Shown here: in pieces, positions 5,165 to 12,729 of the stretch
Layout of the letters: every line of letters begins with the position of its first letter
Numbering within the stretch: position 1 is the stretch's first letter
DNA from: Proteobacteria bacterium UBA7447
GTDB lineage: Bacteria > Pseudomonadota > Gammaproteobacteria > Arenicellales > UBA868
DNA: 19,485 nt
Assembly (NCBI GenBank): GCA_002477475.1
Contig: DLPX01000050.1
Span: forward strand, 75,011-94,495
Reading direction: 5' to 3'
The notes under the pieces: model-generated
What the model saw: only the letters and a program-made list of their open reading frames with translations
Database searches by the model: none
What the model was told of the DNA's origin: nothing
Made by a program: the position numbers and the translations under genes

Positions 5165-6385
5165 GTGAAAACAATTAACAAGGCTGTGCTTGCCTATTCT
5201 GGCGGGCTCGATACCTCGATTATCCTGAAGTGGCTCCAGGATCACTATGGCTGTGAGGTCGTTACCTTCACTGCCGATATTGGCCAGGGAGAGGAGGTCG
5301 AGCCGGCTCGCGAAAAAGCAAAGACACTCGGCGTCAAGGAGATCTATATTGAGGATCTTCGGGAAGAATTCGTTCGCGACTTTGTGTTTCCGATGTTCCG
5401 CGCCAACACCTTGTATGAAGGTGAATATCTACTGGGCACGTCGATTGCCCGTCCGCTGATAGCACGACATCTGGTGCGGATCGCTGAGGAAACAGGTGCC
5501 GACGCGATATCGCACGGTGCCACGGGCAAAGGCAACGATCAGGTGCGTTTTGAGCTGAATGCCTATGCCCTTAACCCGCATATCCAGATCATTGCACCCT
5601 GGCGCGAGTGGGATCTCAACTCCCGGGAGAGGCTCGTGGCCTATGCAAAAGAACATGGCATCCCGGTAGAGACCCGCAAGGATGGCGGTGCAGATTATTC
5701 GATGGATGCAAACATGCTCCATATTTCCTACGAAGGTGGAGAGTTGGAAGATCCATGGGTAGCGCCTGATGAAGCCATGTGGCGTTGGACAGTATCGCCA
5801 CAGGAGGCTCCCAACGCGCCAGAATCTATCGAGCTGACCTTCGCGCGGGGTGACCCGGTCGCCGTTAATGGAGAATTGCTCAGCCCTGCCCAGATGCTTG
5901 AAGCGTTGAACAAACTTGGGGCGCGTCACGGAATCGGCCGGATAGACCTTGTAGAAAACCGCTATGTCGGCATGAAAAACCGGGGGTGTTATGAGACGCC
6001 CGGCGGAACGATTTTGCTAAAAGCGCATCGGGCTATCGAGTCCATTACACTTGACCGCGAGGTCGCCCACCTTAAGGACGAGTTGATGCCTCGCTATGCA
6101 TCTCTGATCTATAACGGTTACTGGTTTGCGCCGGAACGGCAGATGCTCCAGCGGATGATTGATGAATCGCAGCGGGCAGTCAACGGCGTCGTTCGACTCG
6201 AGTTGTACAAGGGAGGGGTGATGGTGGCGGGCCGGTCTTCGGCAACAGATTCACTGTTTGATGAGAGCGTGGTGACGTTTGAGGATGATCAGGGGGCCTA
6301 TGACCAGGCGGATGCAGATGGCTTTATCAAGTTAAATGCTCTCAGATTAAGAATTGCTGGTCGTAAGGGTCGAACACAGACCTGA
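5165..6385 (+). CDS. argG: Argininosuccinate synthase
   Basis: ArgG condenses citrulline and aspartate with ATP to argininosuccinate, the step after ArgF. The 406-aa product is the type common in bacteria with the PP-loop A-Y-S-G-G-L-D-T-S at residues 10-18, H-G-A-T-G-K-G-N-D-Q-V-R-F-E near 118-131, the G-A-D-Y-S-M-D-A-N block and the conserved Y-E-T-P-G-G-T-I-L region. Start is a GTG at 5165 with CGGAAAT upstream (5154-5160). The gene shares the 188-bp divergent region with argF, which suggests joint control by arginine supply, although no ArgR box is obvious. The lipid A gene begins 44 bases after its stop on the same strand. Confidence 0.97.
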   Translation: MKTINKAVLAYSGGLDTSIILKWLQDHYGCEVVTFTADIGQGEEVEPAREKAKTLGVKEIYIEDLREEFVRDFVFPMFRANTLYEGEYLLGTSIARPLIARHLVRIAEETGADAISHGATGKGNDQVRFELNAYALNPHIQIIAPWREWDLNSRERLVAYAKEHGIPVETRKDGGADYSMDANMLHISYEGGELEDPWVAPDEAMWRWTVSPQEAPNAPESIELTFARGDPVAVNGELLSPAQMLEALNKLGARHGIGRIDLVENRYVGMKNRGCYETPGGTILLKAHRAIESITLDREVAHLKDELMPRYASLIYNGYWFAPERQMLQRMIDESQRAVNGVVRLELYKGGVMVAGRSSATDSLFDESVVTFEDDQGAYDQADADGFIKLNALRLRIAGRKGRTQT

Positions 6386-6429
6386 TCCGTTTTGGTATCC
6401 GGTGTTGGTGTTGGCGGCTGCTCCATCCC

Positions 6430-7365
6430 TTGAAAGATAAAACCCTCCAGTCCCCGCCGTTTCAGTGGTCCTTTCTGGCGCCCCAGTACTGGGGAACCTG
6501 GTCGCTTGCTGCTGTGATCGCTCTGGGCACTTTATTGCCGCGCCCGTGGATATTGATGCTCGGACGGCGGATCGGGCGACTCTTCTATCGGATCAACCAA
6601 AAACGCGTGGCGATAGCGCGCGTCAATCTTGAATGGTGTTTTCCCGAGTTTACGGCTGAGGAGCGGGAAACCTTGCTCCGGCTGCATCTGGTTCGCTATG
6701 GCCAGGCAATCGTGGACATGGGGTTGGTCTGGTGGGCATCGCGTAGTCGGATAGACCGCTTATGCACAGTGTCAGGAGGGGAGGAACTCCAACGCCTGCG
6801 CGCTTCCGGCGAGAAGGTGCTCTTGGTGATTCCGCATGTGCTCGGTATTGATATGACCGGAGCAGCGTTGTCGGCTCTGGCGCCGGGCGCCTCAATGATG
6901 AAGATCCCTTCAAATCCTCTCTTGCATCGTTGGCTGTGGCGGGGTCGCAGCCGTTTTGGCGCAAGGATCTATACCCGAACCCAGGGCTTGCGGCCTCTGG
7001 TCAAGGCAATCCGGACGGGTCACGTCGGATACCTCATGCCGGATGAAGACTTGGATGGCGCCCACAGTGTCTTTGCGCCGTTCTTCGGGATCCCGACCGC
7101 AACCTTGCCGGTGGTCGGGCGGATTGCCAGGATGACCGGCGCCAAAGTTATGCCGGTATTTTGTGAACTGGATAGCGGTGGCCGATATCACGTGACCATC
7201 GGGCAACCATTGTCCGGATTCCCGAGTGGCGATATCGAGGCGGATGCCGCTGTGGTGAATGCGGCTTTCGAAACCGGGATTCGGACGGCTCCAGAACAGT
7301 ATCTCTGGACGCTGAAGTGGTTTCGCACAAGGCCCAATGGAGAGGCATCTCCCTACGCAGGGTAA
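6430..7365 (+). CDS. Lipid A biosynthesis acyltransferase, LpxL/HtrB type
   Basis: Members transfer a secondary acyl chain (usually lauroyl or similar, from acyl-ACP) to Kdo2-lipid IVA at the inner membrane. The 311-aa product has one hydrophobic N-terminal segment (about 24-45), the catalytic H-x4-D as H136-V-L-G-I-D141, the basic cluster around L-H-R-W-L-W-R-G-R-S-R-F-G, and P-D-E-D-L-D-G followed by F-A-P-F-F-G-I-P-T-A-T-L, which corresponds to the family's P-D-Q-D block (Gln to Glu). The TTG start at 6430 is chosen because the conserved L-A-P-Q-Y-W-G-T-W lies at residues 16-24 and no ATG or GTG precedes it in frame. No strong ribosome-binding site is seen. LpxL and LpxM cannot be told apart here. 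Confidence 0.9.
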   Translation: MKDKTLQSPPFQWSFLAPQYWGTWSLAAVIALGTLLPRPWILMLGRRIGRLFYRINQKRVAIARVNLEWCFPEFTAEERETLLRLHLVRYGQAIVDMGLVWWASRSRIDRLCTVSGGEELQRLRASGEKVLLVIPHVLGIDMTGAALSALAPGASMMKIPSNPLLHRWLWRGRSRFGARIYTRTQGLRPLVKAIRTGHVGYLMPDEDLDGAHSVFAPFFGIPTATLPVVGRIARMTGAKVMPVFCELDSGGRYHVTIGQPLSGFPSGDIEADAAVVNAAFETGIRTAPEQYLWTLKWFRTRPNGEASPYAG

Positions 7366-7423
7366 AGGCAGCGCACAATAGCGCATAGATTGACAGCATG
7401 CGGCAGAGAAACCGAACACAGCG

Positions 7424-8437
7424 ATGAACATTCTCCTGATCAAGCAGACGTCGCTGGGAGACGTGGTGCATGCCACAGCCGCTATCCGTTCTGTGCGCGA
7501 GGCTTATCCGCAGGCCCATATAACGGCCCTGACGTCAAGCACCGCTAGTGACATACTGCGGACGAACAGGGATATCAATGAGTTACTTACCTTTGACCGA
7601 TATCGAGTGAAGTCAGACTGGTGGCGGCATCCGCTCTGGACCATCAATCATTTCTTGAGGACTTTCTCTGCGGTGCGCAAGCAATCCTATGACCTTGCTA
7701 TCGATCTTCAGGGCAGTTGGAAAACCATCATTTTTCTCTGGGCAGCGCGAGCGGCCAGACGCTATACCAAAGGGCGGTGGTGGTTCGTCGATCATTTTCA
7801 TCAACCCACTCTTCATGCAATAGATGAGATGGCGGGCGTGCTGGCGTTGGCGGGAGTTCGATCCAGTTACGCTGTGCCCCTGCTGGACGTTGACGGTCAC
7901 GCAACCCAAGCCGTTGCCAATCTGCTCCCTCCATCAGGGAATAAAGAAAAACCCATAGCGCTGCTATGTCCGCTTACCCGTTGGCCGACCAAAAACTGGC
8001 CGATATCTCAGTTTGCAACTTTGGCTGAGCAGCTGTCCGATGAATTTCAGGTAGTTTTTTCGGGCAGTCCGGAGGATCGTTCAGTGATTGAGCAGGCAAT
8101 CGCGCGGGGTGGCGGTCGTGCCTCGATCAATCTTGCCGGTCGGTTATCCCTGATCGAGTTCTCTGCACTGGTTGCCCGCTCTGGGGTAGTGATCACCGGC
8201 GACAGCCTTCCTATGCATGTGGCCTCGGCGTTTGATCGCCCGTTGGTCGCATTATTCGGCCCGACGAATGAAGATCTCGTTGGACCGCGAAACAGGTCGG
8301 CCAGGGTTATTCGCGCCGATATGGACTGCCAGCGTTGTTATCGAAGGCGAAGATGCCCTCGCGCGTGTATTGGTGCCATTACCGTCGATGAGGTGTGTTC
8401 GGCAATTCAGGGCGTTCTCGGCTCGCAACACGCGTAG
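7424..8437 (+). CDS. Glycosyltransferase family 9, heptosyltransferase-like (LPS core)
   Basis: A 337-aa GT9 protein. The N-terminus M-N-I-L-L-I-K-Q-T-S-L-G-D-V-V-H-A matches the WaaC/WaaF/RfaQ pattern, and the sugar-nucleotide half contains S-G-S-P-E-D, N-L-A-G-R-L-S-L-I-E-F, T-G-D-S-L-P-M-H-V-A-S-A (compare D-S-G-P-M-H-L-A) and F-G-P-T. The C-terminal cysteine cluster C-Q-R-C-Y-R-R-R-R-C-P-R-A-C is also seen in many GT9 enzymes. Such enzymes add heptose to the inner core at the cytoplasmic face of the inner membrane. The acceptor cannot be fixed from sequence, so no symbol is given. The ATG lies 58 bases after the acyltransferase stop; together they look like an LPS pair. Confidence 0.88.
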   Translation: MNILLIKQTSLGDVVHATAAIRSVREAYPQAHITALTSSTASDILRTNRDINELLTFDRYRVKSDWWRHPLWTINHFLRTFSAVRKQSYDLAIDLQGSWKTIIFLWAARAARRYTKGRWWFVDHFHQPTLHAIDEMAGVLALAGVRSSYAVPLLDVDGHATQAVANLLPPSGNKEKPIALLCPLTRWPTKNWPISQFATLAEQLSDEFQVVFSGSPEDRSVIEQAIARGGGRASINLAGRLSLIEFSALVARSGVVITGDSLPMHVASAFDRPLVALFGPTNEDLVGPRNRSARVIRADMDCQRCYRRRRCPRACIGAITVDEVCSAIQGVLGSQHA

Positions 8438-8443
8438 GGGCGA

Positions 8444-9895
8444 TCAGCTGCGCCAGAAAGCAGGCGTCAGTAAGACCAGCAGCGTGAAGATCTCGAGTCG
8501 GCCCAGAAGCATGGTGATCGTCAGGATCCATTTGGCTTGGGATTCAAGTCCAGCATAGTTTTGGGCTACCGCGCCAAGTCCCGGGCCAAGATTGTTTAAA
8601 CATGCGGTCACCGCCGAAAAGGCGGTGACGAGATCTGTCCCGGTGGCCGCCATGGCCAGCGATAGTCCCACATAACTCAGAATATAAAGAGCAAAAAACC
8701 CCCAGACCGCATTAATGACGTGGTCTGGAACCGGTTTATTGCCCAACTTCACGCTGAAAATGGCGCTAGGATGAATCAGTTGATTAATTTCCCGGCGACC
8801 CTGCTTGTATAGCAGCACCAGGCGGATCATCTTCATCCCGCCAGCCGTCGATCCGGCGCAACCTCCCACAGCGCTCATGATGATAAGCATCACAGGCAGG
8901 AAAGAGGGCCACCAATGGAATCCGGTTGTTGTGAATCCCGTGGTGGTGCCGATTGACACCACGTGAAAAATTCCGTGAACCAGCGTTTCTCCAGCTCCGG
9001 AGTAGACGCCCCAGGCAACGAGCAGGGTGACGGTGATCAGAATCACTACCAACACGAAGCCGGCAAACGCGCGCACTTCGGGATCCCGCAGATAGGCGCC
9101 TGGGGATCGCCCGCGTACGACGGTGAAGTGCAAGGCAAAATTGACCGCAGAAATCAGCATGAAGCAGACTGCGATCAAGGCAATTGCAGAACTGTTAAAA
9201 AATCCCAGGCTCGCGTCATGAGTAGAGAATCCACCGATAGCGACTGTGGAGAAAGCGTGGGAGACTGCGTCAAAGAAGGTCATCCCGGCGGCCCAATACG
9301 CGAGGGCACAGGTAACGGTCAGGCCAAGATAGATGTACCAGAGGGCTTTTGCCGTCTCTGTAATGCGAGGTGTCAACTTGTTGTCCTTCATTGGCCCAGG
9401 TGTCTCGGCGCGGTACAACTGCATACCGCCTACGCCGAGCATGGGCATCACGGCAACAGCAAGGACAATGATGCCCATACCGCCCAACCACTGCAGTTGC
9501 TGTCGGTAATAGAGAATTGAGGCCGGCAACGCGTCAAGGCCGGTCAGCACGGTTGCGCCGGTTGTCGTCAGACCGGACATGGATTCAAAAAGCGCATCGG
9601 TGATGCTGATCTCAAGATCAGCCGACAGCAGCAGCGGGAGCGCGCCAAACAGAGCCAGCACTGTCCAGAAGAGGACCACGATGAGAAAGCCGTCCCGGAC
9701 ACGCAATTCCCGCCGTTGATGGCGCAGCGGGACCCAAAGTGCTCCTCCCACGAACAGTGTCGTGACATAAGCGACGAGAAATGGCTGTAACCCGCCGTCT
9801 TTGCTGATCAGGGCAATCAAGATCGGCGGCAACAGGGTTGTGCTGAACATAACGAGCAGCACACCCAGAACGCGAAGGACACCCAGGGATTGCAT
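8444..9895 (-). CDS. trkH: Trk potassium uptake system membrane subunit
   Basis: TrkH is the K+-translocating subunit of the Trk system, gated by TrkA. The 483-aa polytopic protein shows the four selectivity-filter repeats of this superfamily: G-L-T-T-T-G-A-T near 108-115, S-T-V-A-I-G-G-F-S, I-G-T-T-T-G-F-T-T-T-G-F, and C-L-N-N-L-G-P-G-L-G. Each is flanked by strongly hydrophobic helices, and the family A-V-G-G-C-A-G-S-T-A-G-G-M-K block is present. Length is typical. The ATG at 9893-9895 follows the trkA stop by 15 bases. It is the last gene of the leftward operon and converges with the glycosyltransferase across 6 bases with no hairpin. Confidence 0.96.
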   Translation of the reverse strand: MQSLGVLRVLGVLLVMFSTTLLPPILIALISKDGGLQPFLVAYVTTLFVGGALWVPLRHQRRELRVRDGFLIVVLFWTVLALFGALPLLLSADLEISITDALFESMSGLTTTGATVLTGLDALPASILYYRQQLQWLGGMGIIVLAVAVMPMLGVGGMQLYRAETPGPMKDNKLTPRITETAKALWYIYLGLTVTCALAYWAAGMTFFDAVSHAFSTVAIGGFSTHDASLGFFNSSAIALIAVCFMLISAVNFALHFTVVRGRSPGAYLRDPEVRAFAGFVLVVILITVTLLVAWGVYSGAGETLVHGIFHVVSIGTTTGFTTTGFHWWPSFLPVMLIIMSAVGGCAGSTAGGMKMIRLVLLYKQGRREINQLIHPSAIFSVKLGNKPVPDHVINAVWGFFALYILSYVGLSLAMAATGTDLVTAFSAVTACLNNLGPGLGAVAQNYAGLESQAKWILTITMLLGRLEIFTLLVLLTPAFWRS

Positions 9896-9910
9896 GGTTA
9901 ACTAGGTTGC

Positions 9911-11287
9911 CTATATGAAAGTGACGTCGACCTGGAACAGCTGTTCAACCTCCCGGATCCGGCCTTTATCCACTACAAACAGGATAACGTGATCCTCGGG
10001 TTCGATGACGGTTTCTCCATGGGCGATCACCACGTCTTCTCCCCTCAGGATTGCGCCAAGACTCGTGCCTTGAGGCAGGCCGATGTCCCGAACCGCTTTG
10101 CCGACGACCTTGGAGCTGTTGGCATCCCCATGGGCGATGACCTCGATGGCTTCGGCCGCACCGCGGCGCAGGGAATGCACTGCTACCATATCGCCTCTTC
10201 GGACGTGAGTGAGCAGCGTGCCGACTGTGGCAACTTTGGGCGAGATGGCGACATCCACCAGCGTGTTGGACATGAGATCGACATAAGCGGATCGGTTCAC
10301 CAGTGCCATGCTGCGGCGCGCACCGAGCCGTTTTGCGAGCATGGCGGACAGGATGTTGGCCTCGTCATCATTTGTGAGAGAGCAAAAAACATCAACGTTT
10401 TCAATATTTTCCTGCCGCATTAAGTCTTCGTCTGCAGCATCACCGTGCAATACCACCGTGTGTTCGAGCTGGTCCGCCACCGATTTGGCGCGGGCCATAT
10501 CGCGCTCGACCAGCTTGACATGACAATGAGCCTGCTCAAGAGATTCGGCCAGACGCAATCCGATATTTCCCGCCCCCGTTAGCATGATGCGCCGACCGGG
10601 TTTCTCCACCGCACAGAGTTCGCTCATCACCGCCTGTATATCCTCACGCGCAGCGAGAAAAAATACCTCGTCCCCGGCCTCGATCAGGGTGTCGCCGTCG
10701 GGAACGATCGCGCGGTCCTGTCGATAAATCGCTGCGACCCGGCTGTCTGTATTCGGTAGATCCTCCCGAAGGGCTCTTAGGGCACGCCCAATCAGAGGGC
10801 TGTCGGCATTGGCACGCACGCCGACCAGGCGGATCCGGTCATCAGCGAAATGAACCACCTGTAATGCACCGGGATATTCAATGAGATGAAGAATGTGCTG
10901 CGTGACGATGTGTTCGGGACTAATGATGACGTCGATGGGAATTGCGTTGTCCGTAAAGATGCCAGGGTGCGAGAGGTATTCGGCAGACCGTATTCGGGCA
11001 ATTTTCTTTGGTGTATTGAATAACGAATGCGCAATCTGACACGACGCCATGTTGACCTCATCCTGATCCGTCACGGCAAGAATCAGGTCGGCGTCTTCCA
11101 CGCCGGCGCGTTCGAGTACGCTGGGATGGGATGCGGCGCCTGTCACGGTTCGGATATCGAGCCGGTCCTGCAGTCCGGCAAGCTTTTCTGAGTCAATGTC
11201 GACCAGCGTAACGTCGTTATTCTCGCGCGAGAGAATCTCGCCCATCGATGTGCCCACCTGTCCTGCTCCGAGAATAATGATCTTCAT
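9911..11287 (-). CDS. trkA: Trk potassium uptake system peripheral NAD-binding subunit
   Basis: TrkA is the cytoplasmic regulator of TrkH. The 458-aa product has two tandem RCK halves: M-K-I-I-I-L-G-A-G-Q-V-G at the N-terminus with D-I-D (NAD-binding), and R-I-M-L-T-G-A-G-N-I-G-L-R-L-A-E opening the second half, each followed by a TrkA_C-type segment. The frame is open farther upstream into ntrX, but the ATG at 11285-11287 begins the Rossmann strand directly and is preceded by GGGAG at a good distance. It lies 28 bases after the ntrX stop. NtrX-to-trkA linkage suggests, but does not prove, that K+ uptake is under NtrYX control or simple cotranscription. Confidence 0.96.
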   Translation of the reverse strand: MKIIILGAGQVGTSMGEILSRENNDVTLVDIDSEKLAGLQDRLDIRTVTGAASHPSVLERAGVEDADLILAVTDQDEVNMASCQIAHSLFNTPKKIARIRSAEYLSHPGIFTDNAIPIDVIISPEHIVTQHILHLIEYPGALQVVHFADDRIRLVGVRANADSPLIGRALRALREDLPNTDSRVAAIYRQDRAIVPDGDTLIEAGDEVFFLAAREDIQAVMSELCAVEKPGRRIMLTGAGNIGLRLAESLEQAHCHVKLVERDMARAKSVADQLEHTVVLHGDAADEDLMRQENIENVDVFCSLTNDDEANILSAMLAKRLGARRSMALVNRSAYVDLMSNTLVDVAISPKVATVGTLLTHVRRGDMVAVHSLRRGAAEAIEVIAHGDANSSKVVGKAVRDIGLPQGTSLGAILRGEDVVIAHGETVIEPEDHVILFVVDKGRIREVEQLFQVDVTFI

Positions 11288-11315
11288 TTCCGCGGCTCCC
11301 TGCAGTGTGGATGGT

Positions 11316-12701
11316 TCATTGCCGGTATTTCTCGTCCTTGGGATTGAGCCCAAGACCTTTCAGCTTGCGGTAAAGATGTGTGCGTTCCAGTTCCGCCCGC
11401 CTGGCGAGCTCACTGATGTTGCCCCGTGTCTGAAGCAGGTGAAACTCGAGATAGTCTCGCTCGAATTGCTCCCGCGCGGTTCGCAGCGGCTGACCGAAGT
11501 CTCTCCATGCGTTCTTTTCCTCGACGGCGTCAAGCGGTGCCGCGCTTTGACCCATGACCTCACGCGTCTCTTCCGCCTCAATGACCTCCGAGTTCGTCGT
11601 CAACAGCACTCGGTGAATGAAGTTGATGAGCTCGCGGACGTTTCCAGGCCAGGGACGGTTGCGCAGGTAGTTTACCGACGACGTGGAGAAGCGGCGGAAC
11701 GGAAGATGCTGACTATCGGTGATGAGTTGCACGTAGTGTTGGATTAAATCCGGGATATCCTCCCGGTGCGCACGGAGCGGGGGTATCTGAATGGTGACTG
11801 CACTCAGCCGATAAAAAAGATCTTCCCGAAAACGTTTGTCGGCAAGTTTCTGTTCCAGATCCTGGTTCGACGTAGTCACAATACGGAACTTCGGCTCCAA
11901 GGGCGTGCTGCCGCCCACGCGGAAAAATCGTCCGGCTTCCAATGCGCCGAGCAACTTAGCCTGGGTGTCCATATCAAGATCACCCACCTCATCCAGCACG
12001 AGGGTCCCGCCCCCTGCCTGTTCTAGCTGTCCTCGGATAATGTCACCCTCTTTTTCTGCGCCAAAAAGTTCTAGCGCAATACTTTCAGGGGACAGTGCGC
12101 CAAGATTGACTTCGATGAATGGTCCGGAGGCGGAACCACCGGCCTGATGCATGGATCTTGCCGCAACGCCTTTGCCGCAGCCCGCCTCTCCGCGGATCAT
12201 CACCGACTGGTCGGTGGTTGCGATCCGGTTGATCAGGTTACGCAGGTCTTCCAGGGCTTCGCTGTGACCCACGAAGCCCGCGGCCGGTGACAGTCGGGTC
12301 TTCAGTGTTAGGTTTTCGGCTTGTAAAGCAACTGTCTCAAGCGCCCGTTCGACGGTAATGAGAAGCTTGGCCGTGGACAGGGGCTTTTCCAGAAAGTCGT
12401 AAGCGCCAATCCGAATCGCTTCAACTGCCGTCTCCACCGTGCCGTGCCCTGAGATCATGATCACGGGAGGATGGGTTCTGGTCTGCTCCTCCCGCCATTC
12501 TCGCAACAGAGCGATGCCGTCAGTATCCGGCATCCAGATATCGAGAAGCACTAGATCGGGCGTGTGATCGGCATACCGGGTTCGCGCCTCGGCTGCGTCG
12601 GCGGCGACCGTTACCTCATACCCTTCGTCTTCGAGAATATCGCTAACGACTTGTCGAATATCAGGTTCGTCGTCAACAACCAGAACGGAGTAGGTAGTCA
12701 T
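11316..12701 (-). CDS. ntrX: Sigma-54-type response regulator NtrX lacking the GAFTGA loop
   Basis: A 461-aa response regulator. Receiver domain: acidic pocket D10-D11, phospho-acceptor D54 in L-L-D-I-W-M-P, and K in F-L-E-K-P. AAA+ domain: Walker A G-E-A-G-C-G-K-G, Walker B G-G-T-L-V-L-D-E-V-G-D-L, and arginine-finger region R-E-D-L-F-Y-R-L. C-terminal Fis-type HTH: I-S-E-L-A-R-R-A-E-L-E-R-T-H-L-Y-R-K-L. Where sigma-54 activators have G-A-F-T-G-A this protein runs E-L-F-G-A-E-K-E-G-D-I-I-R-G, so the loop that touches sigma-54 is missing, as I recall for the NtrX family. It therefore probably acts as a sigma-54-independent regulator. It lies 28 bases after ntrY, its likely kinase. Confidence 0.93.
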   Translation of the reverse strand: MTTYSVLVVDDEPDIRQVVSDILEDEGYEVTVAADAAEARTRYADHTPDLVLLDIWMPDTDGIALLREWREEQTRTHPPVIMISGHGTVETAVEAIRIGAYDFLEKPLSTAKLLITVERALETVALQAENLTLKTRLSPAAGFVGHSEALEDLRNLINRIATTDQSVMIRGEAGCGKGVAARSMHQAGGSASGPFIEVNLGALSPESIALELFGAEKEGDIIRGQLEQAGGGTLVLDEVGDLDMDTQAKLLGALEAGRFFRVGGSTPLEPKFRIVTTSNQDLEQKLADKRFREDLFYRLSAVTIQIPPLRAHREDIPDLIQHYVQLITDSQHLPFRRFSTSSVNYLRNRPWPGNVRELINFIHRVLLTTNSEVIEAEETREVMGQSAAPLDAVEEKNAWRDFGQPLRTAREQFERDYLEFHLLQTRGNISELARRAELERTHLYRKLKGLGLNPKDEKYRQ

Positions 12702-12729
12702 GGGGCGAAAGAGGGTAAAGCAGAATCGA

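Noticed and set aside
5429..5929. A 166-codon open frame on the minus strand inside argG
   Set aside because: It lies wholly within a well-supported gene, has no recognisable motif and no ribosome-binding site; it is a by-product of argG codon use. The same applies to the long opposite-frame stretches in trkH (8963-9520), lpxL (6910-7476), trkA (9989-10423) and rsmB (15494-16246).
7389..7394. A perfect TTGACA before the glycosyltransferase gene
   Set aside because: No -10-like hexamer lies 15-19 bases downstream (the sequence there is CCGAACAC), so I do not call a promoter.
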